Assembly (NCBI GenBank): GCA_023143455.1
Contig: JAGLHT010000028.1
Span: 1-32,442, forward strand
Direction: 5' to 3'
From: Desulfobacterales bacterium
GTDB taxonomy: Bacteria; Desulfobacterota; Desulfobacteria; Desulfobacterales; Desulfobacteraceae
Length of the DNA stretch: 32,442 nucleotides
The stretch's first letter is position 1; each line of letters begins with the position of its first letter. A program made the position numbers and the translations under genes. A model generated the notes under the pieces. The model worked only from the letters and a program-made list of their open reading frames with translations. It searched no databases and was not told where the DNA came from. Of the stretch, positions 24,421-32,442 are shown one piece after another.

Positions 24421-25914
24421 TTGAGCAAAAAGAAACTCAACCCGGAAGAAAGAAGGTTTTTTAAAACTGTCTACCATGCAGCATTTGCAAATCCATTCAG
24501 TATATTGAGGCAAAAACTTGACTTAAAGATTGCAGGCCTTTTCCCTTCAGCTTCACGCAGAGAAAGCACTGACAAATGTATACAAGAAATAGATTCAAGG
24601 ATACAACGACTTGAAAGAGAAGGGGCAGCACATATTAGTTCTTTTTCAGGAAAAGATCAGACAATCATGAAGATTGTATTCCTTTTTGATATTTTCCATA
24701 AATTCAGAGATGATTTTGACCAGCTGATTCTCGATCAAATTAAAGCAGAAGATACTCCTGTCAAAGCTTTGTTTGCCAATGAAACTATTTCCTTACTTTT
24801 AAAAAGAGGTTTTTCAGAAAAACGTGCAATTCATTATGTTGGCTTGTCATACCAGGTAAGACGAGCTTTCCATTTTATTTCACACTCCCTTATTGGAACA
24901 ACCACTTGTATGATTAAGTTCAAAAACCACCTCTGGAACAATATTTTCACTGATGACATAAATCTCTATGACAATTTTATGTGGAACAAGATGGAAGATT
25001 TCTCAACCCTGCTTCTTGGCGAAACCGGCACTGGTAAGGGCACTGCTGCAATGGCAATAGGAAAAAGTGGATTTATTCCTTACAATCCCCAAAAACAATG
25101 TTTTGAAGAAAGCTTTATGCACGCCTTTAACTCTCTCAACCTTTCACAATTTCCAGAAAGCTTACTGGAGTCAGAACTTTTTGGACATACAAAAGGAGCC
25201 TTTACCGGAGCTGTGGATAATCACCAAGGCGTTTTTGACAGATGCAGCCCCCATGGCTCAATATTTTTAGATGAAATTGGCGAGATTCCAAATCATGTAC
25301 AAATAAAACTCTTACAAGTATTACAAGAAAGGATCTTCACACCGGTTGGAAGCCATGAAAAATGCCGATTCCAGGGAAGAGTTATTGCTGCAACCAACAA
25401 ATCAGTAAAAGGTATACTTGGCGGTAAAGTATTCAGAGATGACTTCTACTATCGATTATGCTCAGACATTATTGAAGCCCCACCTTTAAGGGAAAGAGTA
25501 AAGGAAGATTCTTCAGAGCTTGACACGCTACTTGAATTCACTGTGAAACGTATGACAGGCTATAAATCTCAGCACCTTATCGATAGAGTTAAAAGAGTTA
25601 TCAATAAACATCTAGGGAAAGATTATAAGTGGCCTGGCAATGTAAGGGAACTTGAACAATGTGTGAGAAGTGTGGTTTTAAGGCGCAGCTATAAAGGCGA
25701 AGCATTGAATTGGAATCCACCTGCTAATATTACAGAGCAACTTGTAGCAGGCATACAAAATAAAAACATTGATATTCCTTCACTAATTTCAGGTTATTGC
25801 ACCATGCTTTATGAACATTTAGGGACATATGAGAAAGTTGCAAAGGAAACTGGCTTAGACAGAAGAACAATTAAAAAGCATATAGACAATCAATTTCATA
25901 CAAAAATAAATTAA
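24421..25914 (+). CDS. Sigma-54-dependent transcriptional activator (AAA+ with Fis-type HTH)
   Basis: This 497-residue bacterial enhancer-binding protein has a Walker A GETGTGKG at about residue 200, the sigma-54 contact loop GAFTGA at about 259-264, Walker B GSIFLDEIGEIP near 280 and the arginine region VFRDDFYYRL. A C-terminal helix-turn-helix (YEKVAKETGLDRRTIKKHI, about 472-491) completes it. The N-terminal 190 residues are not a receiver, GAF or PAS domain that I recognise, so the input signal is unknown. The start is TTG at 24421 with AAGGA 8 bases upstream; a nearby ATG at 24381 is out of frame. The gene diverges from the megasynthase with a 231-base spacer, so it is the natural candidate to activate it. 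Confidence 0.9.
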   Translation: MSKKKLNPEERRFFKTVYHAAFANPFSILRQKLDLKIAGLFPSASRRESTDKCIQEIDSRIQRLEREGAAHISSFSGKDQTIMKIVFLFDIFHKFRDDFDQLILDQIKAEDTPVKALFANETISLLLKRGFSEKRAIHYVGLSYQVRRAFHFISHSLIGTTTCMIKFKNHLWNNIFTDDINLYDNFMWNKMEDFSTLLLGETGTGKGTAAMAIGKSGFIPYNPQKQCFEESFMHAFNSLNLSQFPESLLESELFGHTKGAFTGAVDNHQGVFDRCSPHGSIFLDEIGEIPNHVQIKLLQVLQERIFTPVGSHEKCRFQGRVIAATNKSVKGILGGKVFRDDFYYRLCSDIIEAPPLRERVKEDSSELDTLLEFTVKRMTGYKSQHLIDRVKRVINKHLGKDYKWPGNVRELEQCVRSVVLRRSYKGEALNWNPPANITEQLVAGIQNKNIDIPSLISGYCTMLYEHLGTYEKVAKETGLDRRTIKKHIDNQFHTKIN

Positions 25915-25938
25915 GTCACATAATCAGAGGATTTAATA

Positions 25939-26736
25939 ATGAACAAAACATCCAACCAATTGCCCAAAAAATCATTGGGGTTTTTCCCAACTCCTTTAAC
26001 AGAGCTAAAGCGATTTTCTGACCATCTTAAGGGACCGCGAATTTTTATAAAAAGAGACGACCTTACAGGTCTTGCTTTTGGTGGTAATAAAACCCGAAAG
26101 TTAGAATTTTTAATTGCAGACGCGCTAAGCCTTGAGTGTGATACATTAATCACTGCCGGAGCAGCACAATCAAACCATTGCCGGCAAACTGCGGCAGCAG
26201 GATTTATAGAAGCAATAAAAGAGCTTCAAATACAAGTTGACGATTTGGATACTAAAATTTCGCATATTGTTTTTCCTACAAGTTCAGGCGGCACTCATTC
26301 TGGCATGATGATTGGAAATTCTATCTTTGCTCAAAATAAATTTAAGCTTATAGGAATTGGAATTGACAAAGGAGAAGCAGGCGACCTACCCCTTGATGAA
26401 CATGTCCTCAACCTTGCAAATTCAACTTGCGAAAAACTTAATTTAGATGTGAAATATACATTAAAAGATGTTATGATAAGAAATGAGTATTTAGGTGATG
26501 GTTATGGCATTGTAGGTGATTTAGAACGCAGGGCAATAAGACTCCTGGCTGAAACAGAAGGGATTCTTGTTGATCCTGTTTACACAGGTCGTGCGCTTGG
26601 AGGAATGATCAATATGATTGAAAAGAAAGAACTTTCTTTGGATGATATCGTTCTTTTCTGGCACACTGGTGGCAGCCCTGCATTGTTTCTATATTCAGAG
26701 GAAATCACACAAAAGTGCACAGGAGAAAGCTTGTGA
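25939..26736 (+). CDS. D-cysteine desulfhydrase/ACC deaminase-like PLP protein with internal deletion
   Basis: This 265-residue protein aligns with DcyD/ACC-deaminase enzymes (about 330 aa) at both ends. The PLP lysine is Lys51 in FGGNKTRKLE, the substrate loop is QSNHCRQT (Ser78), the phosphate-binding region is SSGGTHSGMMIG, and the C-terminal motifs DPVYTGRALGGMI and FWHTGGSPALF are present. About 70-80 residues that normally follow SNHxRQTAAA, up to the GGSNxxGxxG(F/Y)VE stretch, are missing: the sequence jumps from QTAAAG straight to FIEAIKELQIQ (around 26195-26205) without breaking frame. The active-site residues I can name remain, but part of the small domain is lost, so activity is doubtful. 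ATG with AGAGGA upstream. The next gene overlaps its stop by 4 bases. Confidence 0.8.
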   Translation: MNKTSNQLPKKSLGFFPTPLTELKRFSDHLKGPRIFIKRDDLTGLAFGGNKTRKLEFLIADALSLECDTLITAGAAQSNHCRQTAAAGFIEAIKELQIQVDDLDTKISHIVFPTSSGGTHSGMMIGNSIFAQNKFKLIGIGIDKGEAGDLPLDEHVLNLANSTCEKLNLDVKYTLKDVMIRNEYLGDGYGIVGDLERRAIRLLAETEGILVDPVYTGRALGGMINMIEKKELSLDDIVLFWHTGGSPALFLYSEEITQKCTGESL

Positions 26737-27683
26737 CAAAACCAAATATAAGGAAAATATACTGGTCATTACTTGGCATCATGTTAGCGACAACCTTATT
26801 TTTTTCTGCCGAGTTTGAAATCCCTGTGCTTGATAAAAAAGCTAATACTTATTTTACAGAATCAATAAGTAAAGCAGGTCTTGCATATGCAACATGCCGA
26901 ATCATCAATGCCTCAATTTCTATAATACAAAATTCAGAAATTGATCTAACACCTGCTGGTATTGGAGTGTCCTTAGCTATAGGGCAAGTCCTTGATCCGA
27001 TTGATGATATGACAGAACGGTTGTCAGATGTTCTTGTAACTGCAATTGTTTCCCTTGGGATTCAAAAACTTGCCTATGAAATAAGTATCAAAGTTGCACC
27101 GCCGGTACTTTCAATACTTCTATTTATTCTATCCTTATTAATATGGTTCAAAAATAAAAAAATAGAATCCTTTCAAAAAACTATTATTAAAATCATTTTC
27201 ATTGTAATGATTGCACGGCTTTGTCTACCGATTTCTTCTGTTGCAAATGATTTTCTTTATAAGCATTTTTTTGAAATTCAAATATCAGAGGCAAAAGAAA
27301 AGCTTTCTCTATCTACTTATGAACTTGATGAACTTAAAACATTTTCTTTGCCTGAAATTGATGGTGTTTTAGGAACAATCAAAAACAGCTCTTCATTACT
27401 TATAGAAAAAGCGAGCGCTTTCAAAAATGCTCTCATGAGTGTCATCAGCAATGCAGGAAAAATAATTAGTAGCCTTGTAGAACTCACAACACTTTATGTT
27501 GGAATTTTTTTCATTCAGGTACTATTTTTGCCTTTAATAATATTCTTCCTGTTAATAAAAATAACAAACTCTCTTTTTAATGCAGAGATCCCTATGATAT
27601 TACGGCACACTCACACCAAAAAACAAAAAAAAACCATTTCAATTGACTCAAAAGGATTGACAAATGACCATAAGACTTCCTGA
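26733..27683 (+). CDS. Membrane protein of unknown function
   Basis: This 316-residue protein has a signal-anchor helix near the N-terminus (IYWSLLGIMLATTLFFSA). A following 110-residue section contains SIIQNSEIDLTPAGIGVSLAIGQVLDPIDDMTERLSDVLVTAIVSLGIQKLAYEIS. Then come two adjacent helices (about 120-170), a likely extracytoplasmic stretch rich in charged helices, and a last helix pair (250-280) before a basic tail. I do not recognise a named family. The start is GTG at 26733, overlapping the TGA of the deaminase-like gene (GTGA) with AGGAGA 7 bases upstream; an upstream ATG at 26715 has no such site. The overlap argues for coupled translation. A decayed gene overlaps its end. Confidence 0.75.
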   Translation: MTKPNIRKIYWSLLGIMLATTLFFSAEFEIPVLDKKANTYFTESISKAGLAYATCRIINASISIIQNSEIDLTPAGIGVSLAIGQVLDPIDDMTERLSDVLVTAIVSLGIQKLAYEISIKVAPPVLSILLFILSLLIWFKNKKIESFQKTIIKIIFIVMIARLCLPISSVANDFLYKHFFEIQISEAKEKLSLSTYELDELKTFSLPEIDGVLGTIKNSSSLLIEKASAFKNALMSVISNAGKIISSLVELTTLYVGIFFIQVLFLPLIIFFLLIKITNSLFNAEIPMILRHTHTKKQKKTISIDSKGLTNDHKTS

Positions 27684-27924
27684 AAAGACAATCCTTGATA
27701 GAATCTTAAAATTCTTTAATAAAGAAAGAAATATTGAAATTTGATTAAGAAATCGGCATAATAAAATATCATCATGGCACTCTGAAAAAAGAAATGTATA
27801 TGAAGATTTAAAAAAACCTTTTGGTAATGACTTACATTTCATTGATGCTATAGCAATAATGACAGATACAGATAATAGTCGCGGGAAGATAAAATCATAC
27901 TATGGCAATATATTTTTCTCATAA
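27664..27924 (+). pseudogene. Decayed gene: short conserved N-terminus joined to a DUF3047 C-terminal fragment
   Basis: An ATG at 27664 opens MTIRLPEKTILDRILKFF and reaches TGA at 27742. Without leaving the frame, the sequence after the TGA reads WHSEKRNVYEDLKKPFG, then DAIAIMTDTDNSRGKIKSYYGNIFF and TAA at 27922. The second part matches the C-terminal core of DUF3047 proteins (usually above 200 aa). The first part resembles the start of a different short conserved hypothetical protein. Thus the region looks like fused leftovers after deletion plus a stop mutation. No SECIS-like hairpin or Cys partner supports Sec at this UGA. Confidence 0.65.
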
Positions 27925-28036
27925 GAGTAAATTGGTTCTTTAATAGTAATCCCAAAAAATAAAAAGGCTATCCAAACAAACATAGATGATGTATAAAATT
28001 AAGTTTTTGAACAATATGAATTAGAAGGAGTATGTC

Positions 28037-28723
28037 TTGTTAGGTACTTTTGTAAATATTGCAGCTATTATTGCCGGAAGCCTTGTTGGGCTTGTTTTTA
28101 AAGGCCGCATATCTGATAAATACAACAAAACAATTATGCAGGCTCTAAGCCTTGGAGTTATCCTCATTGGCCTTAAAAGTGCTTTTAAATGTAATGACTT
28201 TATTCTTATAATCATCTCCCTTGCCCTTGGCAGCCTTATTGGCGAACTCTGTAAAATTGAATGCAGATTAGAGAATACAGGTAACTGGCTTGAAAAAAAA
28301 ATCTCAAAAAAAAGCGGTAGCTTTGCAGTTGGATTTGTAACAGCATCTTTACTATTTTGTGTTGGAGCGATGGCAATTGTTGGCTCCTTAGAAAGCGGAC
28401 TTACAGGCAATCATGACACACTTTTTGCAAAGTCAACCCTTGATGGCATTGCAGCTATAATTTTTTCGTCCACCATGGGAGTAGGAGTTTTATTTTCTTC
28501 AATTTCAGTGCTTTTATACCAGGGGACAATCACGCTTACCGCTGTGTATATAAAGCCTTTTCTGGTTCCCGAGGTCATAGTACAGATGTCATCTGTTGGC
28601 GGACTTTTGATTGTTGGTATCGGCATAAACATGCTCGGAGAAAATAAAATAAAAGTCGGCAATATGCTACCTGCTGTTTTTATCCCCCTGTTTTATTATA
28701 TTGGTATGCAGATTATTCTTTAA
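28037..28723 (+). CDS. DUF554 family membrane protein (YdfK-like)
   Basis: This 228-residue inner-membrane protein has about seven helices and typical DUF554 features: the start LGTFVNIAAIIAGSLVGL, then LGSLIGELCKIE, CVGAMAIVGSLESGLTGNHDTLFAKSTLDGIAAIIFSSTMGVGVLFS and a final GIGINML. The function of the family is unresolved (a transporter role has been suggested). The start is TTG at 28037 with AAGGAG 6 bases upstream; the ATG at 28032 is out of frame. It ends 9 bases before the convergent nitroreductase gene. Confidence 0.92.
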   Translation: MLGTFVNIAAIIAGSLVGLVFKGRISDKYNKTIMQALSLGVILIGLKSAFKCNDFILIIISLALGSLIGELCKIECRLENTGNWLEKKISKKSGSFAVGFVTASLLFCVGAMAIVGSLESGLTGNHDTLFAKSTLDGIAAIIFSSTMGVGVLFSSISVLLYQGTITLTAVYIKPFLVPEVIVQMSSVGGLLIVGIGINMLGENKIKVGNMLPAVFIPLFYYIGMQIIL

Positions 28724-28732
28724 AAAAACATA

Positions 28733-29866
28733 TCAAACATTAACAAACCATTTCACAGGGCGCCGCAAGGATACCGGATTTGGATATTTATCAACATAAC
28801 CCACCCGTAGCATAAACTGTGGAATTGTTTCTGGTCTGTGGTTTGACTTGATATTAGCCTGGCCTTGTTTTTCTTCAAGGGTTTGGGTCATGGGATGAAT
28901 GGCAATATTTCTTTCTCTTGCAATAAGTGCCATCCGCTGAAATCGCCGACCAGTATCAATCAAATCTAAAGCTTTATTACCAGGGCTTGTAATCACAAGC
29001 CAGCCTGCACCCTGTCCTGCCTGTTCGATAGTCTTTTCAATCCCTTTTTGTCTGAAGCCATCGCTAATAACATCTTTTTTATTCATGAAATTACTTACAT
29101 ACCAGCCAGCAATCCCACTAATCTCCATACTCTGGGCAGTAATGCCATCCCGATATTTTTCAATGTCAGCACTTTTAAACCTAATCCATTGTGATAATTC
29201 TTCCTGGGCTTTATCATTTTCTGCCTGGATTTTAAAATTATCAATTGCTTCCTTTTCCATAAAAATAGCATGCTTACCACCTTTTGGAAAATAATGAAGC
29301 CTTGAACCCACCTCGTCCTCAAACGCCTTTATATCTGTTTTGTTAAGTTCTTTTGACAACATATTGCTTCTCAAAGTACGGCGCAGGGCAATCCTTTGCA
29401 AAGGATATTTTTGCGGTGTAGCTTTTTCAAGAGTAACTTTTGCAACTTGTTTGTCAAAAGAACTTTTTGCAAGAATAGTGATATGGGCATTAAAACCAAA
29501 TACTTTTGCCGCGATCACAAGATTCTCAATAAACGCCCCAATAGAAAGCATTACTTCACGGTTGCTGGAATCAACAATAAAAAGTCTTCGTTCTATATCA
29601 GACTCAATAATCCATTCAGTCTCATTCAAAATTCTTACTGACCACGGCTGGCTATTATGACCGCTTGGGGCAAGAGATGCATAATATAAAATATTATATG
29701 TTTCCTGATTCAAATGCCCAATACGATCTGATTGATCAGATTGATAGATTGGAAGATGCATAAGCTTTTCCCGTAAATTATTTTTGCATGAATATAAAAA
29801 TGAGCCGGTGCCCAAGACCAAAGTTCCTGCTGCCACTCCTTTTGTAATAAACTCTCTTCTGTCCAT
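28733..29866 (-). CDS. Exported nitroreductase-family (Acg-like) FMN protein
   Basis: This 377-residue protein starts MDRREFITKGVAAGTLVLGTGSFLYSC, a twin-arginine-type signal followed by a possible lipobox Cys. It is therefore probably folded with its FMN in the cytoplasm and exported, then perhaps lipid-anchored. The body has the split nitroreductase fold of Acg-type proteins: YYASLAPSGHNSQPWSVRI, RRTLRSNML, QAGQGAGWLVITSPG, GRRFQRMALIARERNIAIHPMTQ, and the end PQFMLRVGYVDKYPNPVSLRRPV. The substrate is unknown. It lies downstream of a TetR gene on the same strand and has its own copy of that regulator's likely operator 34 bases before its ATG. Confidence 0.88.
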   Translation of the reverse strand: MDRREFITKGVAAGTLVLGTGSFLYSCKNNLREKLMHLPIYQSDQSDRIGHLNQETYNILYYASLAPSGHNSQPWSVRILNETEWIIESDIERRLFIVDSSNREVMLSIGAFIENLVIAAKVFGFNAHITILAKSSFDKQVAKVTLEKATPQKYPLQRIALRRTLRSNMLSKELNKTDIKAFEDEVGSRLHYFPKGGKHAIFMEKEAIDNFKIQAENDKAQEELSQWIRFKSADIEKYRDGITAQSMEISGIAGWYVSNFMNKKDVISDGFRQKGIEKTIEQAGQGAGWLVITSPGNKALDLIDTGRRFQRMALIARERNIAIHPMTQTLEEKQGQANIKSNHRPETIPQFMLRVGYVDKYPNPVSLRRPVKWFVNV

Positions 29867-29899
29867 AATTTATCTCCCTTTCCTCTTATTGTTACTCTT

Positions 29900-29915
29900 G
29901 TCACCAAATGGTGAC
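29900..29915. promoter_or_regulatory. TetR operator in front of the nitroreductase gene
   Basis: The palindrome GTCACCAAATGGTGAC (7-bp arms, 2-base centre) sits between tetR and the nitroreductase gene. The same TCACC-N4-GGTGA pattern occurs in front of tetR itself, which points to this regulator as the binder. Confidence 0.7.
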
Positions 29916-29945
29916 CATTTTAAACAAAAAAAATCCTTCTATTTT

Positions 29946-30581
29946 TTATTCATTTTCCCCTACCACCCCATGGATGATTACCTTTATGGCATTTTCTAAG
30001 CGTTGCCATCCATGATCGGATGATAAATCAAGCCCACCATACAAATCAATATTTCTTGATCTTAAAACCAGGTAACTAATGGCAGCGCCGATTAATGACA
30101 CCACTGCCTGCAGATCCTGTTCATTATTTTTGGTTAATAAAAACATCTGGAAAAATTCCATCATGCTGTCTTCTCTTATGGCTTCCAGCTCTGCAGTAAG
30201 CTCGTTTCTCTCGCTCATTTCCCAGATCATTATTTCACATGTAACAGGTCTTTTTTTTAATGCCTTGATAAAGTTGTGACCCAGCGCAGAAAGTTTTTCT
30301 GACAATGAACATTCTACAAATTGATGCAAATCTCCTCCGGCAAGCTCCAGGGCGGATGGCCAAAAGTTTCCTTCTTTTCCATATGCAGAAATCAATCCGG
30401 GAAGCCCATCAAAATACCTATAGATCAATACCTTATCCACACCTGCTTCTCTAGCAATTGCATTAACACCCAGACCTTTGAATCCCTTTTTAGCTAAAAG
30501 GCTGCCTACAGCACTGATCAAGCGTTTGTGTGTAATATGTTTATTCCTGATTTTTATAGTTTTATTCTCCACAATAATCAT
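29946..30581 (-). CDS. TetR-family transcriptional repressor
   Basis: This 211-residue protein has an N-terminal TetR helix-turn-helix (RLISAVGSLLAKKGFKGLGVNAIAREAGVDKVLIYRYFDGLPGLISAYG, residues 19-68) and an all-helical ligand-binding half with no recognisable specificity. It is transcribed with the nitroreductase gene, 79 bases apart. Matching palindromes TCACC-N4-GGTGA occur upstream of this gene (30608-30621) and in the gap to the nitroreductase gene (29901-29914). A self-repressing switch that also controls the reductase is likely. The start ATG at 30581 has no obvious ribosome-binding site; a shorter start is possible. Confidence 0.9.
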   Translation of the reverse strand: MIIVENKTIKIRNKHITHKRLISAVGSLLAKKGFKGLGVNAIAREAGVDKVLIYRYFDGLPGLISAYGKEGNFWPSALELAGGDLHQFVECSLSEKLSALGHNFIKALKKRPVTCEIMIWEMSERNELTAELEAIREDSMMEFFQMFLLTKNNEQDLQAVVSLIGAAISYLVLRSRNIDLYGGLDLSSDHGWQRLENAIKVIIHGVVGENE

Positions 30582-30607
30582 TTTGGCAACTCATAAAACC
30601 CCTTATA

Positions 30608-30621
30608 TCACCGAGCGGTGA
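30608..30621. promoter_or_regulatory. TetR operator in front of tetR
   Basis: TCACCGAGCGGTGA has 5-bp arms extended by a C-G-like centre. It lies 27 bases before the tetR start and has the same TCACC-N4-GGTGA arms as the operator at 29900-29915. Confidence 0.7.
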
Positions 30622-30778
30622 CAAAATCAAGTATTAATTACCATTTTTCAGTTATCAAAAAAGTATACAAAAATCTACATTAATGGTAGTGTAGTAAAAT
30701 ACAAAAAATAATTTTTTATCCCGCAAAAAAATAATTCTGAAGTTGTTAACATACTAAAGCTAAGGAATGGATGAAAAG

Positions 30779-32442
30779 ATGAAATTCGCTGGAAAAAAAT
30801 CGCAAGACTTAAAGTCTCTGCAACAAAAAATTAGAGAGATGAATAACCTTGTCCAAATCAGGGGAAAACAAATTCGCATTCTTGGAAAAGACAGCCAGAC
30901 GTTATCAGCAATTTTTAACCACACTGAAGTTGGTTTTTTAATCATAGGGCATGAATTAAAAATAAAATGGAATAACAACATAGTAAAAATATGGGTGGAA
31001 AAAGAGGGGATAGATGATATTACTAATATCGGATACAAAGAACTGCTTAACAGCTTTGGTCAAATACTTCCTGATCCTGGTCCTGTAGAACAGGTTTTTG
31101 AGACGTGTGGCGTAGTAAATTATAACTTTCGTATGGGCTCAGGTATTAATAAAACTAATATTTATATGACTGCTATGCCAATACAGTCACCAGACGGTAA
31201 AGTGATAGAAGTATTGGTCATGCTGCGAGATTTGACTGATTTTGAAACACTGCATAACTCCCAACAAGAACTTGAACAAAGCGAAAAACTTACAAAAACC
31301 CTTTTTAGAATTTCCAATGCTGTAAATACCACAGACAATCTGGATGACCTTTTCGAATCAATCCACGAAGTTTTAGCAAATATCATTGATGTAACAAATT
31401 TTGCAATAGGTATTTATGATAGCAATAAAGACATTATATCTTACCCTTATTATGTTGACGAAACCAATGATGTGTATCATGCAATAAAGGATGTAAGCAC
31501 CTCAGGTATTTTGGCAGCTGAAGTTATCAATCTGAAAAAACCGCTTTTTCTCTCTAAATCCGATATTATTAAAAGAAAAAAGAAAGCAGGACGAAAATCA
31601 ATTGAATCAAACCCAGCACAATGGTTGGGTGTGCCTCTTATAATTAAAAAAAAAGCTGTTGGTGTTATTGTTGTTCAAAGCTACTCTAACCCTGAGCTCT
31701 ATAGCCAGAAAGATGCCGAAATACTTCTGGCTGTTTCGGATCAAATTGCTTTTGCTGTTGACAGAAAACGCTCTGAAGAAGCTCTTGCAAAAAGCAGAGA
31801 ACAAATAAAAAACATATCAAATCAGACAGACCAATTCAGTTTAACTGCAGCATCAATGATTTCTGCAAATAACCCAAAGGATATTTTTAATAAAATAAGT
31901 CGGGCAATTGTTAAATTCTCAAATTATAAAAGGGTAGTTATAACCTATTTGACAGATGAATCGCCATACCATGAAATCCTTGCCTATGACGGCCTTAAGG
32001 AAGAAAATATTGAAAAATATAGGCAGGTTATTATACGACCCGGATTTTTCGATAATTTCTTTAAAAATGGAACTGGCATTGGGCAATTTTCTGTTTTTAT
32101 TCAATCCTTTGAACTAAAAAAAGTTTATAATGACAAGTTAGTAATAAAAAGCAATAAAAAGATACCAGATTTACCTTCAGATTCATGGCGCCTGGATGAT
32201 ATGCTTTTTGTTAGAATGCAGGATGTCTCTGGTAATCTTATTGGATTTATATCTGTTGATGATCCTAAATCCATGAGAAGACCTACAGATGAAACAGTAC
32301 GACCCCTTGAAATATTTTCAAGCCTAGTTTCACAAATCATTATCAACACCAAATCCCAGGAAGAATTGAAAATTGCAAAAGATGCTGCGGAAGCAAGCGC
32401 TAAATCGAAAAGTAAATTTCTGGCAAATATGAGCCACGAAAT
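30779..32442 (+). CDS. Sensor histidine kinase, PAS-GAF-GAF-HisKA, cut by window end
   Basis: The frame is open from ATG 30779 (or 30767) to the window edge, about 554 residues. A short N-terminal coiled coil (LKSLQQKIREMNNLVQIRGKQIRILG) leads to a PAS domain (SQTLSAIFNHTEVGFLIIGHELKIKWNNN, residues about 40-150). A GAF domain follows (TLFRISNAVNTTDNLDDLFESIHEVL to VAFAVDRKRSEEAL-like helix, 175-345), then a second GAF-like domain (360-525). The final residues KSKFLANMSHEI are the HisKA H-box, with the phosphorylated His three bases short of the edge. The catalytic ATPase and any receiver domain lie outside. No membrane segment is seen, so it is probably cytoplasmic. Start choice is uncertain: AAGGA lies 12 bases before 30779 and directly abuts 30767. 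Confidence 0.88.
   Translation, partial: MKFAGKKSQDLKSLQQKIREMNNLVQIRGKQIRILGKDSQTLSAIFNHTEVGFLIIGHELKIKWNNNIVKIWVEKEGIDDITNIGYKELLNSFGQILPDPGPVEQVFETCGVVNYNFRMGSGINKTNIYMTAMPIQSPDGKVIEVLVMLRDLTDFETLHNSQQELEQSEKLTKTLFRISNAVNTTDNLDDLFESIHEVLANIIDVTNFAIGIYDSNKDIISYPYYVDETNDVYHAIKDVSTSGILAAEVINLKKPLFLSKSDIIKRKKKAGRKSIESNPAQWLGVPLIIKKKAVGVIVVQSYSNPELYSQKDAEILLAVSDQIAFAVDRKRSEEALAKSREQIKNISNQTDQFSLTAASMISANNPKDIFNKISRAIVKFSNYKRVVITYLTDESPYHEILAYDGLKEENIEKYRQVIIRPGFFDNFFKNGTGIGQFSVFIQSFELKKVYNDKLVIKSNKKIPDLPSDSWRLDDMLFVRMQDVSGNLIGFISVDDPKSMRRPTDETVRPLEIFSSLVSQIIINTKSQEELKIAKDAAEASAKSKSKFLANMSHE

Noticed and set aside
27742..27744. In-frame UGA with coding-like sequence after it, as a third selenocysteine site
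   Set aside because: No hairpin with a GG loop at the right distance, no partner Cys, and the two halves look like different families, so decay explains it better.

Overview
The window reads like a chromosomal segment of an AT-rich anaerobe, most likely a sulfate-reducing Desulfobacterota (Desulfobacteraceae-like). The pointers are hgcAB mercury-methylation genes, an A-type flavoprotein plus rubrerythrin, a PfaA/PfaD-like megasynthase with a sigma-54 activator, and two genes whose in-frame UGA is best read as selenocysteine (Sec). Species cannot be fixed from the sequence. No tRNA, rRNA, CRISPR array or intact mobile element was seen.

Layout. Positions 1-3255 hold a truncated DUF3795 gene, a GlxA-type AraC regulator followed closely by an arfB-like ribosome-rescue gene, a ZIP metal transporter, thiol peroxidase and a GNAT remnant. 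Positions 3270-5226 hold hgcA, hgcB and arsC. hgcB appears to stop at a UGA at codon 73, but the frame stays open for 26 more codons with a typical HgcB tail ending in Cys-Cys, and a bacterial-SECIS-like hairpin follows the UGA. Positions 5238-8704 are a minus-strand cluster: SRPBCC-SDR39U1 fusion, membrane protein, DHH phosphoesterase. Positions 8808-10522 are an oxygen/NO-detoxification pair. Positions 10523-11266 hold hairpins, a possible structured RNA, a second small Sec-protein candidate (54 aa, one membrane helix) and a divergent small zinc-binding protein. A haem-sensing diguanylate cyclase follows.

Positions 12739-24189 are one 3816-residue gene: two nitronate-monooxygenase/PfaD-like domains, KS, KS lacking both catalytic His, AT, KS, three ACP repeats carrying Thr where Ser is expected, KR and DH. 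A sigma-54 activator gene is divergent from it, and a -24/-12-like element lies in the shared 231-bp spacer. The cluster probably makes a secondary lipid or polyunsaturated chain; the product cannot be read from sequence.

Positions 25939-32442 hold a D-cysteine desulfhydrase-like gene with an internal deletion, an overlapping membrane protein, a decayed DUF3047 gene, a DUF554 protein, a Tat/lipoprotein nitroreductase with its TetR regulator (two matching operators), and the start of a PAS-GAF-GAF sensor kinase cut by the window end.

The items most worth following are the Sec-containing HgcB, the second small Sec protein, and the single-chain synthase with Thr-ACPs.
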